A DNA stretch of 64,000 nucleotides. Origin: Devosia aquimaris. GTDB lineage: Bacteria; Pseudomonadota; Alphaproteobacteria; Rhizobiales; Devosiaceae. The notes below the pieces were generated by a model that did not search any database, was not told the DNA's origin, and saw only the letters and a program-made list of their open reading frames with translations. The DNA is taken from the NCBI RefSeq assembly GCF_020169335.1, contig NZ_JAIEZN010000002.1:1087586-1151585 (forward strand), in the 5' to 3' direction. The first letter of the stretch is position 1; the number at the start of each line of letters is the position of its first letter. Made by a program: the position numbers and the translations under genes. Below are positions 55,025 through 63,939 of this stretch, one piece after another.

Positions 55025-55615
55025 TTAGCGGCGCTTCTTGTCGACCTGGTGGTAGGCGCGACGCGAATGGAATTCGCAATAGGGGCCGGTCTCCAGGCTG
55101 TGCTGGCCGCAGAAATAGAAATCCTTGCTCAGCGGATCGCCGATCGGCCACTTGCAGGTGCTTTCGCTCAGCTGCAGCAGGCTCAGGCGCTTGTCTTCGG
55201 GGATGAACAGTTCCTGCACCGCCGGGGCGACGTAGAGCTGGGTTTCCATCTCGGGGTTGTGCGCCAGGGCGGTGGCGCCCATCGACTGCGGACGCGAGGC
55301 CATGGTCGGACGCGGCTTGGCGGTGGCGCCCATGTTGGACATGCCGGCCGAGGAGGGGCTGGCGACGCGGCGCGGCGCCGGACGGGCGGCCGGACGAGCA
55401 CGGGGTGTCGAATTGGTGGGCTTGGCGCGGGCGGAGAGCTTGAGCCGGTGCACCTTGCCGATCACCGCATTGCGAGTGACGCCTTCACCCAGCTGTCCTG
55501 CGATCTGGCTGGCGCTCAGGCCTTCCATCCAAAGCTTCTTCAAAGTCTCGACGCGCTCGTCAGTCCAGCCCGCCGTTTGTGCTCCTGAAACCATCGTCAA
55601 AACAGAATCCTTCAT
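55025..55615 (-). CDS. gcrA: Cell-cycle transcription factor GcrA
   Basis: 196 aa. The DNA-binding N-terminus contains WTDERVETLKKLW, LSASQIAGQLG, and NAVIGKVHRL, the invariant GcrA stretch. A Pro/Ala/Arg/Ser linker (about 65-120) leads to the C-terminal sigma70-binding domain with LSLLQLSESTCKWPIGDP and a C-x-H / YCEFH cluster. GcrA acts at promoters carrying methylated GANTC. The exact start is uncertain: ATG 55615, TTG 55600 (AAGGA seven bases before) or ATG 55594. Confidence 0.94.
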   Translation of the reverse strand: MKDSVLTMVSGAQTAGWTDERVETLKKLWMEGLSASQIAGQLGEGVTRNAVIGKVHRLKLSARAKPTNSTPRARPAARPAPRRVASPSSAGMSNMGATAKPRPTMASRPQSMGATALAHNPEMETQLYVAPAVQELFIPEDKRLSLLQLSESTCKWPIGDPLSKDFYFCGQHSLETGPYCEFHSRRAYHQVDKKRR

Positions 55616-55800
55616 TGCGCTGCCAAATGGCCATGGCAGCCGTCAAACGCTAGGCGTCGTATGTTGAGTGGGTCCGCTACACGAGATATCGTGCTCCCAA
55701 TGACCAGGAGTTTACGCTATCGGTGGAATCGGGATCAAGAGTCGGCCGGGAGTTTCCCCGTAAATTCACTGGTTAAAATTCTGCTAACGATCTTTGAGTC
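55605..55800 (-). promoter_or_regulatory. gcrA control region with GANTC sites and a CtrA-like box
   Basis: Four GANTC motifs lie at 55605-55609, 55726-55730, 55739-55743 and 55796-55800. A CtrA-like TTAA-N7-CTAAC (55773-55788) matches TTAA-N7-TTAAC in 8 of 9 fixed positions and lies about 160 bases before the gcrA start. In Caulobacter gcrA is repressed by CtrA. The gap 55616-55966 also serves argD on the other side. Confidence 0.55.
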
Positions 55801-55825
55801 AAATCAGGGGCTTGCCCTGTGATCA

Positions 55826-55889
55826 TTGACTTATCTGGCAAAATTAGCCTAACTCTGCGCCGCAAACGCGCTGAAAAAATGGCGCGTTT
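55826..55889 (+). promoter_or_regulatory. Candidate argD promoter with a hairpin at the 5' end of the transcript
   Basis: TTGACT at 55826-55831 with a weak -10 (CTAACT, 55849-55854) would start transcription near 55861. A hairpin follows at once: AAACGCGC (55864-55871), ten-base loop, GCGCGTTT (55882-55889), then TTGGTTTTTG. The form is terminator-like, so it may act as an attenuator or mark the end of an unseen short transcript. Confidence 0.35.
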
Positions 55890-55966
55890 TTGGTTTTTGT
55901 GGCGCTATTGTCACGGCGTCATCAAAGCCTGTCATCGTCCCGTCTGTTCAAGAAGGAATTCGACCC

Positions 55967-57166
55967 ATGTCCGCGCTCTACGGCACCTATGCCCGCTCCG
56001 AACTCGCCTTTGAGCGGGGCGAAGGCATGCGCCTGTACGACCAGCAGGGCCGATCCTATCTCGATTTCCATTCCGGCATCGCCGTCAACGCGCTCGGTCA
56101 TGGGGATGCCCATCTGGTCACCGCGCTCAAGTCGGCCGCCGAAAAGGTCTGGCACACCTCCAATGTCTTCACCATTCCCGAGCAGGAACGGCTGGGGCAG
56201 CGGCTGGTCGACGCCACCTTTGCGGACTCGGTGTTTTTCACCAACTCCGGCGCCGAGGCGATTGAATGCGCCATCAAGACCGCGCGGCACTATTTCTGGG
56301 CCAAGGGCGAGGTTGACCGGAACGAGATCATTGCCTTTACCGGCGCTTTCCACGGCCGCACCCTGGGCACCATCGCGGCGGGCGGCAACCCGAGCTATCT
56401 CGAAGGCTTCGGCACGCCCTTGCCCGGCTTCAAGCACATTGCACCCGGCGATCTCGACGCTGTGCGCGCGCAGATCGGGCCGCAGACCTGCGCCATCCTG
56501 ATCGAGACCGTGCAGGGTGAGGGCGGCGTGACCGCCATGTCCAACGAGTTCATGCAGGGCCTGCGCGCCCTGTGCGACGAGTTCGGCCTGCTGCTGGTGC
56601 TCGACGAAGTGCAGTGCGGCTATGGCCGCACCGGGCGCTTCTTTGCCTTCGAGTGGTCCGGCATCACCCCCGATATCGTGGCCGTGGCCAAGGCCATCGG
56701 CGGCGGCTTCCCGCTTGGCGCGTGCCTTGCCAAGGGTGACGTGGCGGCCTCCATGGTGCCCGGCACGCATGGCTCGACCTATGGCGGCAATCCGCTGGCC
56801 ACCGCGGTGGGCAACGCCGTGCTCGACCGCATCCTGGCCCCCGGCTTCATCGACCATGTCAACCAGATGGGCCAGCGGCTCGCCTGGCACCTGCAGCAGC
56901 TGCAGCAGAAATACCCCGACCAGGTGGTGGAGTTGCGCGGCAAGGGCCTGCTGGCCGGCATCAAGATCACCCCGCCGGTGCGCGACTTCGTGGCGCGCCT
57001 GCGCGACGACCACCAGATGCTGGCCGTCGGCGCCGGTGACAATGTGTTGCGGCTCATCCCGCCGCTGATCGTCACCGAAGCCGATATTGAGGAAGCCATG
57101 GGCAAGCTCGGCGCGGCCTTCGAGGCCATCGAGGCGGAAACCGCCACGGCGCCGGCAGTCGGATAA
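55967..57166 (+). CDS. argD: Acetylornithine aminotransferase
   Basis: 399 aa class III PLP aminotransferase: NSGAEAIECAIKTAR (phosphate-binding), AFHGRTLGT, VLDEVQCGYGRTG, and the Lys in VAVAKAIGGGFPLGA that binds PLP (near residue 243). It makes N-acetylornithine in arginine synthesis and probably also serves the diaminopimelate pathway. AAGGA precedes the ATG. argF and hslO follow on the same strand. Confidence 0.94.
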   Translation: MSALYGTYARSELAFERGEGMRLYDQQGRSYLDFHSGIAVNALGHGDAHLVTALKSAAEKVWHTSNVFTIPEQERLGQRLVDATFADSVFFTNSGAEAIECAIKTARHYFWAKGEVDRNEIIAFTGAFHGRTLGTIAAGGNPSYLEGFGTPLPGFKHIAPGDLDAVRAQIGPQTCAILIETVQGEGGVTAMSNEFMQGLRALCDEFGLLLVLDEVQCGYGRTGRFFAFEWSGITPDIVAVAKAIGGGFPLGACLAKGDVAASMVPGTHGSTYGGNPLATAVGNAVLDRILAPGFIDHVNQMGQRLAWHLQQLQQKYPDQVVELRGKGLLAGIKITPPVRDFVARLRDDHQMLAVGAGDNVLRLIPPLIVTEADIEEAMGKLGAAFEAIEAETATAPAVG

Positions 57167-57216
57167 CAGCTCATGCCGTTCTATCCGGAAGCGCGGCGTC
57201 GACGATAACGGCCTGT

Positions 57217-57296
57217 CTCCCCTGGCGGGGAGCACGGGGACCGGGGGCAAGTCCACTGGCCTTGCCCCGCCCCGACCTCTTCCTGAAATGAGGAAG
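57217..57296. repeat. Cluster of three hairpins between argD and argF
   Basis: CTCCCC/GGGGAG (57217-57232), GGGGCAAG/CTTGCCCC (57244-57268) and CTTCCT/AGGAAG (57279-57296) follow each other in the 195-base gap. None has a T-run. They may be REP-like and could lower argF expression relative to argD. Confidence 0.55.
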
Positions 57297-57361
57297 CGGT
57301 GGCACATAACCGCAGCGCTGATGTTGCGGCCCCTTCATAGCGTCACAAAGGAACCCGGCCC

Positions 57362-58294
57362 ATGACCTCGACCGGCACCCCACGGCATTTTCTTTCAATC
57401 GACGATTTCTCCTACACAGAGCTGCGCGGCATGCTCGACACCGCCCGCTCGCTCAAGACTCGCCTGAAGGAAGGCGATCGCCCCCAGCCCCTCAAGGACA
57501 AGGTGCTGGCCATGATCTTCGAGCGCCAGTCCACCCGCACCCGCGTCAGCTTTGACGTCGGCATGCGCCAGCTGGGCGGCGAGACCATCATGCTCTCCGG
57601 CCAGGAGATGCAGCTCAGCCGCGAGGAAACGCTGGGCGACACCGCCCGGGTGCTGTCCCGCTATGTCGACGCCATCATGATCCGCATTCTCAGCCACGCC
57701 GATCTGCTCGATCTGGCCGAGGCCGCCACCGTGCCGGTGATCAATGGCCTGACCCGCCGCGCGCATCCCTGCCAGATCATGGCCGACCTGATGACCTTTG
57801 AAGAGCACCGCGGCAACATCAAGGGCGCCAAGGTGGCCTGGGTGGGCGACAGCAACAATGTGCTGCACTCCTGGGTCAATGCGGCCGAACTGTTCGAATG
57901 CCACCTGACCATCGCCACGCCCGAGGAATACAGCCCGGAAAAGGACCTGATTGACGACATCAAGCGGGCAGGGGACTTCGTCAAGCTGATCGAGGACCCG
58001 CGCGAGGCCGTGGCCGGCGCCGACCTGGTGATCACCGATACCTGGGTGTCGATGGGCGACGTGGACGTTGCCGAACGGCGCCGGGTCTTGAAACCCTATC
58101 AGGTCAACCCCAGTTTGATGGCCTTGGCGGACAAGAACGCCCTGTTCATGCATGACCTGCCCGCCCACCGCGGCGATGAAGTGACCGACGAGGTGATCGA
58201 CGGCCCGCAGTCAGTTGTGTGGGACGAGGCCGAAAACCGCCTGCATGCACAAAAAGCCATCCTGTGCTGGGCCTTCGGGGCCGACGTCAACTAG
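57362..58294 (+). CDS. argF: Ornithine carbamoyltransferase, with HDLP in place of HCLP
   Basis: 310 aa. The carbamoyl phosphate motif STRTR and HPCQ, plus the ornithine-loop SMGD, are normal. The C-terminal ornithine motif, normally HCLP, reads HDLP (codon GAC near residue 261), followed by the usual [14 protein letters not shown]. That Cys contacts ornithine in known enzymes, so the change is notable. Otherwise length and sequence are standard. AAAGGA precedes the ATG. Confidence 0.93.
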   Translation: MTSTGTPRHFLSIDDFSYTELRGMLDTARSLKTRLKEGDRPQPLKDKVLAMIFERQSTRTRVSFDVGMRQLGGETIMLSGQEMQLSREETLGDTARVLSRYVDAIMIRILSHADLLDLAEAATVPVINGLTRRAHPCQIMADLMTFEEHRGNIKGAKVAWVGDSNNVLHSWVNAAELFECHLTIATPEEYSPEKDLIDDIKRAGDFVKLIEDPREAVAGADLVITDTWVSMGDVDVAERRRVLKPYQVNPSLMALADKNALFMHDLPAHRGDEVTDEVIDGPQSVVWDEAENRLHAQKAILCWAFGADVN

Positions 58295-58309
58295 CTGCCC
58301 CATCGGCGA

Positions 58310-58327
58310 CGGGCGCGGCGGCGCCCG
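58310..58327. repeat. Small hairpin between argF and hslO
   Basis: CGGGCGC (58310-58316), loop GGCG, GCGCCCG (58321-58327) without a T-run. It is 15 bases after the argF stop; hslO starts 85 bases later. Confidence 0.4.
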
Positions 58328-58412
58328 AATGTGATGCCAGCTCGCTGTCTCTTGCCGAGGCGGTGGGCTGGGATCATTGTTGCCTGGCCGATTTGAAAGC
58401 CCTTAGACCGCC

Positions 58413-59426
58413 ATGACGACGGATACGACGACCATGACAGACAATCTCATGAGTGCCCTCGGGCTCGACCGGCCGGAAAGCGGCGATGATGCGGTCGTCC
58501 CCTTCACGCTGGACAAGCTGGACACCCGCGGCCGCACGGTTCGCCTGGGCGATGCGCTCGACACCATTCTCAATCGCCACAACTACCCCGCCCCGGTTGC
58601 GCGCCTGCTGGGCGAGGCCGTTGTGCTGGCCGCGCTGATCGGCTCCTCGCTCAAGTTCGAGGGCCGCTTCATCCTCCAGACCCAGACCGATGGTCCGGTC
58701 AGCCTGCTGGTGGTCGATTTCGACGCGCCCGACGGGCTGCGCGGCTATGCCCGCTTTGACCAGGACGCGCTGGTCAAGGCCGCCGAGGAAGGCCGCACCC
58801 GTCCGGCGGACCTGCTGGGCAACGGCCACCTGGCCATGACCATCGACCAGGGCCCCAATACCGAACGCTACCAGGGCATCGTGGCCCTGGAGGGCAACTC
58901 GCTCGAACAGGTCGCGCATACCTATTTCATGCAGTCCGAGCAGATCCCCACCCAGGTGCGCCTGGCCGTGGCCGAGTTCACCAAGAAGGGCGACCATCGT
59001 CCGCATTGGCGCGCCGGCGGCGTGCTGATCCAGCATCTGCCCGAGCATGGCATGTCCCATACCCAGGACCTGCCCGGCGACGGCAATTTCGACAATCACG
59101 ACGCCGATGCCAACGCGCCCGATGGCTGGAACGAAGCCAAGGCGCTGATGGCAACTCTGGACGATCTCGAGTTGGCCGATCCGGATCTGAGCGCCGAACG
59201 CCTGCTGTTCCGCCTCTATCACGAGACGGGCGTGCGCGTGTTCACCCCGCTCCCGGTGGTCGAGCGCTGCACCTGCTCTGCCGACAAGATCGAGGACATG
59301 CTGGCCACCAGCTTTACCCCCGAAGACCGGGAGGAAATGGCGGTGGATGGCGAAATCGAAGTGGTCTGCGAATTCTGCTCGACCGCCTATCACTTCAATC
59401 CGCACCAATTCGACGTCAATCACTGA
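58413..59426 (+). CDS. hslO: Redox-regulated chaperone Hsp33
   Basis: 337 aa. The N-terminal chaperone domain is followed by the C-terminal redox switch with Cys-x-Cys (CTCS) and Cys-x2-Cys (CEFC), which bind zinc when reduced and form disulfides under oxidative stress. An acidic His/Asp-rich insert (about 215-245) is unusual in look. Start ATG 58413; ATG 58434 and 58449 are alternatives. The argD-argF-hslO order recurs in Rhizobiales. Confidence 0.94.
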   Translation: MTTDTTTMTDNLMSALGLDRPESGDDAVVPFTLDKLDTRGRTVRLGDALDTILNRHNYPAPVARLLGEAVVLAALIGSSLKFEGRFILQTQTDGPVSLLVVDFDAPDGLRGYARFDQDALVKAAEEGRTRPADLLGNGHLAMTIDQGPNTERYQGIVALEGNSLEQVAHTYFMQSEQIPTQVRLAVAEFTKKGDHRPHWRAGGVLIQHLPEHGMSHTQDLPGDGNFDNHDADANAPDGWNEAKALMATLDDLELADPDLSAERLLFRLYHETGVRVFTPLPVVERCTCSADKIEDMLATSFTPEDREEMAVDGEIEVVCEFCSTAYHFNPHQFDVNH

Positions 59427-59465
59427 GCGCGGCACGCCCGCCCCATTACCGATGAAACGCGATAG

Positions 59466-59500
59466 ACACCCCGGCCATACGCCGGGGTGTCTTGTTTTTT
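59466..59500 (+). terminator. Rho-independent terminator after hslO
   Basis: ACACCCCGGC (59466-59475), loop CATAC, GCCGGGGTGT (59481-59490), then CTTGTTTTTT. A textbook plus-strand terminator ending the argD-argF-hslO unit. Nothing else is seen in 59501-59670. Confidence 0.92.
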
Positions 59501-59670
59501 GCCTGTACCCTGTCAGTACTTGTGCGGACGCCCCCACGTGGGCGCCGGTTGCAACGTCATCCTGGCCGCTTGGGGGCAAAGCCATGTCGATGTCTGTTTC
59601 GTGCCGTTGGTCTGCGCTGCAGCTGCGATGCCGGGAGCGCCCGGGGCCATAGGCGCAGGGCACTGCAGCC

Positions 59671-61476
59671 ATGTCCGACGCCATCTCGCTTGTCGCAGCC
59701 ATTCTGGATGATCCCGATCGGCAGGCGGCCGGCGCGGCGCTGGAGGCCGCGCTCAACGCCGAAGTCGATCCGCTGCTCTATTGCTGCCTTGTCCATGGCA
59801 TTGATGAAGGCACTGCCATGCAGCGGGCCGCTCACTGGGCCGGCTATGCCTTTTTCGACCGCCTGCCCACCGCACTTGCTGGATACGTCGCGCCCAACCG
59901 CCTCGAAGCCCTCGCCGGCGTGCGGGTATTCACCCTGCGTGTGCTCGACCGCGACGTGGCCTTTGCTGCGCCGGACTTCTTCGGCCTGCTGCGCCTGGCC
60001 CGAGCCCTGCCGGGCCAGCCCCATCTTCGCCAGCGTCTCTGCCTGCTTCCAGCCCCGGCCCTGCGCAGCTACCTCGCCGACGCGGCCGCCGAGGCACTGG
60101 TCACCGATGCGCGGCAAGGCCTGGCGCGACGCTGGCCCTATGCCTGCGCGCAGCTCGAGCTGACCGCCTTTGCCCGCTATGGCTTTGCCCTGGCGCTGCT
60201 TCTGCTCGCTGCGATGGTGCTGGTGGCGCCTTTTGCCGCCGAACTCGTGCTGCTGCCCATTGCCCTGGCGCTCCTGGTCGCGCCCGCCGCCATCCGCCTG
60301 GGCGCTGTCGGCACGGCCCCACGCCCGGTGCCAAGGCCACAGCGCCCGCCTGACGAGACGCTGCCGGTCTATTCCGTGCTCATCCCCCTGCGCAACGAAG
60401 CGGCCATGGTGCCGCAACTGTTTGCCGGCATGCGTGCGCTGGACTATCCGCCGGCCAGCCTCGATATCAAATTCGTGGTCGAATCCGCGTCCACCGAGAC
60501 ACTAGCAGCCGTTGCGGCGCAGCTGGGCGATCCGCGCTTTTCACTGGTGGCCGTGCCCGACGCGCCCCCGCGCACCAAGCCCAAGGCGCTCGATTATGCG
60601 CTGCCGCTCTGCCGCGGGGAATATGTCGTGGTCTTCGATGCCGAGGACCAGCCCGATCCCGACCAGCTCTGGCAGGCGGCGCTGCGCTTCCGCGACACGC
60701 CGGACCTGGTCTGCTTGCAGGCGTCCCTGGTTATCGACAATGGCCACCACAACCTGCTGGCAGCCCTGTTTGCCGGCGAATATGCCGGGCTCTTTGCCGT
60801 GCTGCTGCCGGCGCTGGCCCGTTGGCGTCTGCCCATGCCGCTGGGCGGCACCTCCAATCACTTTCGCCTTGCCGCGCTGCGGCAGCTGGGCGGCTGGGAT
60901 GCCTATAATGTCACCGAGGATGCCGATCTCGGCATGCGCCTGGCGCGGCGTCGTCTGAGGGTCGAGACGCTGGGCGCCGGCACCAGCGAGCATGCGCCCG
61001 AGCGGCTGCGGCCCTGGCTGGGGCAGCGTACCCGCTGGATGAAGGGCTGGATGCAGACCTTCATCGTGCACAATCGCGCGCCGTTTCGCCTGGTGCGCGA
61101 GATGGGCCTGGGCCCCGCGCTGGCCTTCGAGGCGCTGGTGCTGGGCATGATCCTGGCGCCGCTGCTGCATTGCGGGCTGATCGTCGGCCTGGTTTGGCAC
61201 ATCCTGCATGGCCTGCCGCTGCTGCAACCGGGCGGCTGGCCGGTGTTCTATCTCGGTGTGCTGGCGCTGGGCTATGCCAGTGCCCTGGCGCAGACGGTGC
61301 TGGGCCTGTGGCGGACGCGTCGGTTGATGCTGTTGCCGGCGCAAGTCCTGTTGCCGGCCTATTGGCTGCTGATGAGCCTGGCCACGCTCTGCGCCTTGGT
61401 CGATCTGCTGCGAAGGCCGTTCTACTGGTTCAAGTCACCGCACCGGCCGGTCGCGCCGGCGCCACCGGCTCAATAA
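59671..61476 (+). CDS. Membrane glycosyltransferase, family 2
   Basis: 601 aa. A soluble N-terminal region of about 165 residues is followed by two helices (about 170-210), a GT2 catalytic domain with SVLIPLRNEA, VVFDAEDQPDP (DxD-type), NVTEDADLGMRL (TED) and QRTRWMKGW (QxxRW), and four or more C-terminal helices. This is the layout of processive synthases (cellulose/hyaluronan type), without PilZ. The product is unknown. The N-terminal domain is not recognised. The adjoining GGDEF gene is convergent and overlaps by seven bases. Confidence 0.9.
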   Translation: MSDAISLVAAILDDPDRQAAGAALEAALNAEVDPLLYCCLVHGIDEGTAMQRAAHWAGYAFFDRLPTALAGYVAPNRLEALAGVRVFTLRVLDRDVAFAAPDFFGLLRLARALPGQPHLRQRLCLLPAPALRSYLADAAAEALVTDARQGLARRWPYACAQLELTAFARYGFALALLLLAAMVLVAPFAAELVLLPIALALLVAPAAIRLGAVGTAPRPVPRPQRPPDETLPVYSVLIPLRNEAAMVPQLFAGMRALDYPPASLDIKFVVESASTETLAAVAAQLGDPRFSLVAVPDAPPRTKPKALDYALPLCRGEYVVVFDAEDQPDPDQLWQAALRFRDTPDLVCLQASLVIDNGHHNLLAALFAGEYAGLFAVLLPALARWRLPMPLGGTSNHFRLAALRQLGGWDAYNVTEDADLGMRLARRRLRVETLGAGTSEHAPERLRPWLGQRTRWMKGWMQTFIVHNRAPFRLVREMGLGPALAFEALVLGMILAPLLHCGLIVGLVWHILHGLPLLQPGGWPVFYLGVLALGYASALAQTVLGLWRTRRLMLLPAQVLLPAYWLLMSLATLCALVDLLRRPFYWFKSPHRPVAPAPPAQ

Positions 61477-63368
61477 GAACCGTAGCGGCGCTCCTTGCCG
61501 GCAACACGCGTGCCGAACACACGGTCCCGCCCGGCGGCCTTGGCGCTGTAGAGCGCTTCATCGGCCGCCTTGGCCAGCTCGAGACCATTGCGATCGAGAT
61601 TGTCGGGCATATAGGTGGCCACGCCCACGCTGGCGGTCACATGGCCCTTGTCGCTGCGCTCATGCGGCAGTCCGGCCTGTGCCACGGCACGGCGGAAGGC
61701 ATCCGCCACCAGATAGGCGCCGTCCTCGTCGGTATCGGGCAGGATGGCGGCAAATTCCTCCCCGCCATAACGCGCCGCCAGATCGGCCGGGCGCTTGAGG
61801 CTGTCGCGCAGCAGTTCGGCCACCTGGCGCAGGCAGGCGTCGCCTGCCGGATGCCCATAATGGTCGTTATAGGCCTTGAAGTGGTCCACATCGATCATCA
61901 GCAGGCTCAGCGGCGTGCCGGTGCGGCTGCTGCGGCGGATCTCGTTTTCCAGCGCCTCGTCGAAGGCACGGCGGTTCAGCAGGTCGGTCAAGCCATCGGT
62001 GCGCGCCAGCTGCTTGAGCTGGTCGGTGGCCGTGTTGAGTTCTTCCTGGGCCTGCTTGAAGCGGGAGACGTCGCTGACCAGCACCATGGAGGTCCCATTG
62101 CTGGTGGTATGTGAGCGGATCTGCAGCCAGGTTCCGTCGACCAGTTGCACTTCTTCGTCGGAATCCCCGGTCAGGCCGCCGATGACCTTTTCGATCCAGG
62201 CGGGATCGTGCTGGCGCGGCGCGGTGCGCTGCTCGCCCGAAGCAATCACAGCGGCGAGGACCGTGCGCATATCGGCCCCGGGCACCCGCAGGTGGCCGGT
62301 GTAGGGGAAGCATTCCCGATAGCGGTCATTGCAGAAGATCAGATGGCCGGTCCCGTCGATCATGGCCAGGCCGCCGTTCATTTCCGACAGCGCATAGGAG
62401 AGGGTGTCGCGGTTGAGCGCGATCTCGCTCTGCAACTTGCGCTGCTGGGTAATGTCCCGCATGACCCCGACCACGCCGATCACCGCGCCATCCGGACCAT
62501 AGAGCGGCACACGGGTGCTGCTGAAATTGCGGGTCTCGCCGGTGGGGATGACGAGTTCGTATTGCTGGTCGATCACTGGCCGGCCCGAGACGAGCACAGT
62601 CTGTTCCTGTTCGTGCTGCTTGCGGGCATCAGCCTCGGGCAGCACCTCAAAGCAGGTCTTGCCGATCAGTTCGGCGGCGCTGGCCTTGCCCACCAGCTGG
62701 GCTGCGGCGTCATTGGCGGCGACGAACCGGCCGGCGGCATCCTTGACATAGGCATAGTCGGGCGCCTGCCGCAGGGCGGCGGCCATCAGCTCCCGCTCCG
62801 ACGACAACTGCCAGGAGCGCAGATAGGCGATAGCGGCAACAGAGGTGATCAGCGCGTTGATGATCGCATTGGACACCAGCGCGTTCATGATCGTCAGCGT
62901 TCCGTCGGGCAGAAGGGCATATTGCGCGAGCGCGGCGCCGGCTGCCGAGATGCAGGCCATCACCAGGACATGCCAGGTCCGGGTGGCGCGCTTGCGGAAC
63001 ATGGCCCGGACGCCCAGGCCCAACAGGCTGGCCGCCACAATGCCGGCCAGCCCTGCCGCCAGACCTGCGCCACTGCTGGGCAACCTGTAGAGAATTGCAA
63101 TGGCGGTCGTCACGATCGCGGCGGGCCAGCCGCCGAAGAACGCGGCAATGGCCAGCAGCGCGTGACGCAGATCGAAATAGATCCCGGGCTTGATCTCGAC
63201 CGCCATATACATGGCGGCCACGGTCCCCACGCTCATGCCCATGGCAAACAGCAGGTCACGACCCGGCCGGGGGACGCGCTTGATCCAATAGCCCATGCGC
63301 GACCAGAGCAGAACAAACAGGGCAACCACGGCAAAATTGCCGGCCAGCATTTGACCTACACTGCCCAT
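61470..63368 (-). CDS. Membrane 5TM-PAS-PAS-GGEEF diguanylate cyclase
   Basis: 632 aa. Residues about 5-195 are five or six helices with EIKPGIYFDLRHALLAIAAFFGGWP, the 5TMR-LYT-like sensor. Two PAS domains (about 200-325 and 335-455) precede a GGDEF domain (about 465-620) with active site RYGGEEFAAIL, an accepted variant. It should synthesise cyclic di-GMP in response to a membrane signal. ATG 63368 is used; GTG 63377 is also possible. Confidence 0.9.
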   Translation of the reverse strand: MGSVGQMLAGNFAVVALFVLLWSRMGYWIKRVPRPGRDLLFAMGMSVGTVAAMYMAVEIKPGIYFDLRHALLAIAAFFGGWPAAIVTTAIAILYRLPSSGAGLAAGLAGIVAASLLGLGVRAMFRKRATRTWHVLVMACISAAGAALAQYALLPDGTLTIMNALVSNAIINALITSVAAIAYLRSWQLSSERELMAAALRQAPDYAYVKDAAGRFVAANDAAAQLVGKASAAELIGKTCFEVLPEADARKQHEQEQTVLVSGRPVIDQQYELVIPTGETRNFSSTRVPLYGPDGAVIGVVGVMRDITQQRKLQSEIALNRDTLSYALSEMNGGLAMIDGTGHLIFCNDRYRECFPYTGHLRVPGADMRTVLAAVIASGEQRTAPRQHDPAWIEKVIGGLTGDSDEEVQLVDGTWLQIRSHTTSNGTSMVLVSDVSRFKQAQEELNTATDQLKQLARTDGLTDLLNRRAFDEALENEIRRSSRTGTPLSLLMIDVDHFKAYNDHYGHPAGDACLRQVAELLRDSLKRPADLAARYGGEEFAAILPDTDEDGAYLVADAFRRAVAQAGLPHERSDKGHVTASVGVATYMPDNLDRNGLELAKAADEALYSAKAAGRDRVFGTRVAGKERRYGSY

Positions 63369-63720
63369 TACGCACACATACCCGCGCTACTCGAACCTCG
63401 GCCCCGGCCAGGTCAGCCGGCACAACGCCAATCACCACACCTACACCCAAAGGGTTTGCCAAATCTGAACGGGGCGGAACTTATGGCATTTGTGATCGGC
63501 CGGGCCGACTAAGGATAGAACACGGAGGCGCTCTTCAGGCGGACGTCGCCCGAAGGCGACGCGGTCGTTTTGATCGCATTGCCATGAGCCTGGCGTCGGC
63601 ATCGAAAAAAACCGAGGTGGCGTCGGCGTTTCCGAGGTCTAGGACAAGGACTTGTCCACAAGCGACGCGGGCGAATGACGAAGAAAATGACAGTCCGATG
63701 TCGATTTTTCAGAACCACCG
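63369..63720. other. Long non-coding leader region before tandem promoters
   Basis: No credible gene. A perfect stem CGTCGCC-CGAA-GGCGACG lies at 63544-63561. A minus-strand frame of 69 codons at 63509-63718 is Arg-rich, without ribosome site or family resemblance, and was not called. The region leads into the tandem promoters at 63721 and 63911. Confidence 0.6.
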
Positions 63721-63749
63721 TTGACAGGGGGGAGGCCCTATCCTAAAAC
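63721..63749 (+). promoter_or_regulatory. Strong promoter 1 of a tandem pair (rRNA-operon type)
   Basis: TTGACA (63721-63726), 17-base spacer, TAAAAC (63744-63749). It is followed by a leader with CGACGTCGAG and CTCCCACTG that recurs after promoter 2. Confidence 0.75.
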
Positions 63750-63910
63750 CCGCCTCGTTGAACGACGTCGAGCGAAGCCGCTCCCACTGATCAACGCTTT
63801 CTAGCAAGAGCAGGCGCTCAGCCGGGCAACCGGACGATAGCTTGTTTGTCCTAGAAAATTCTGACCGATTTGAAGCAATTCAGGCCGGTGAGAAAAACGG
63901 AAAAAGGGTG

Positions 63911-63939
63911 TTGACAGTCTTAGGTGACTTGAATACAAC
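63911..63939 (+). promoter_or_regulatory. Strong promoter 2 of a tandem pair (rRNA-operon type)
   Basis: TTGACA (63911-63916), 17-base spacer, TACAAC (63934-63939), exactly 190 bases after promoter 1, with the same leader words following (GACGACGTCGAG at 63951-63962 and GCTCCCACTG at 63969-63978). The transcript runs out of the window; a 16S rRNA gene is expected downstream. Confidence 0.78.

Noticed and set aside
55819..56013. Possible Arg-rich leader peptide (contains LRRKR) before argD
   Set aside because: The GTG start has no ribosome site and lies before the predicted promoter start; the frame runs on into argD without a nearby stop, unlike attenuation leaders.
63509..63718. 69-codon minus-strand Arg-rich frame
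   Set aside because: No ribosome site or family, and it lies in the leader of strong tandem promoters on the other strand.
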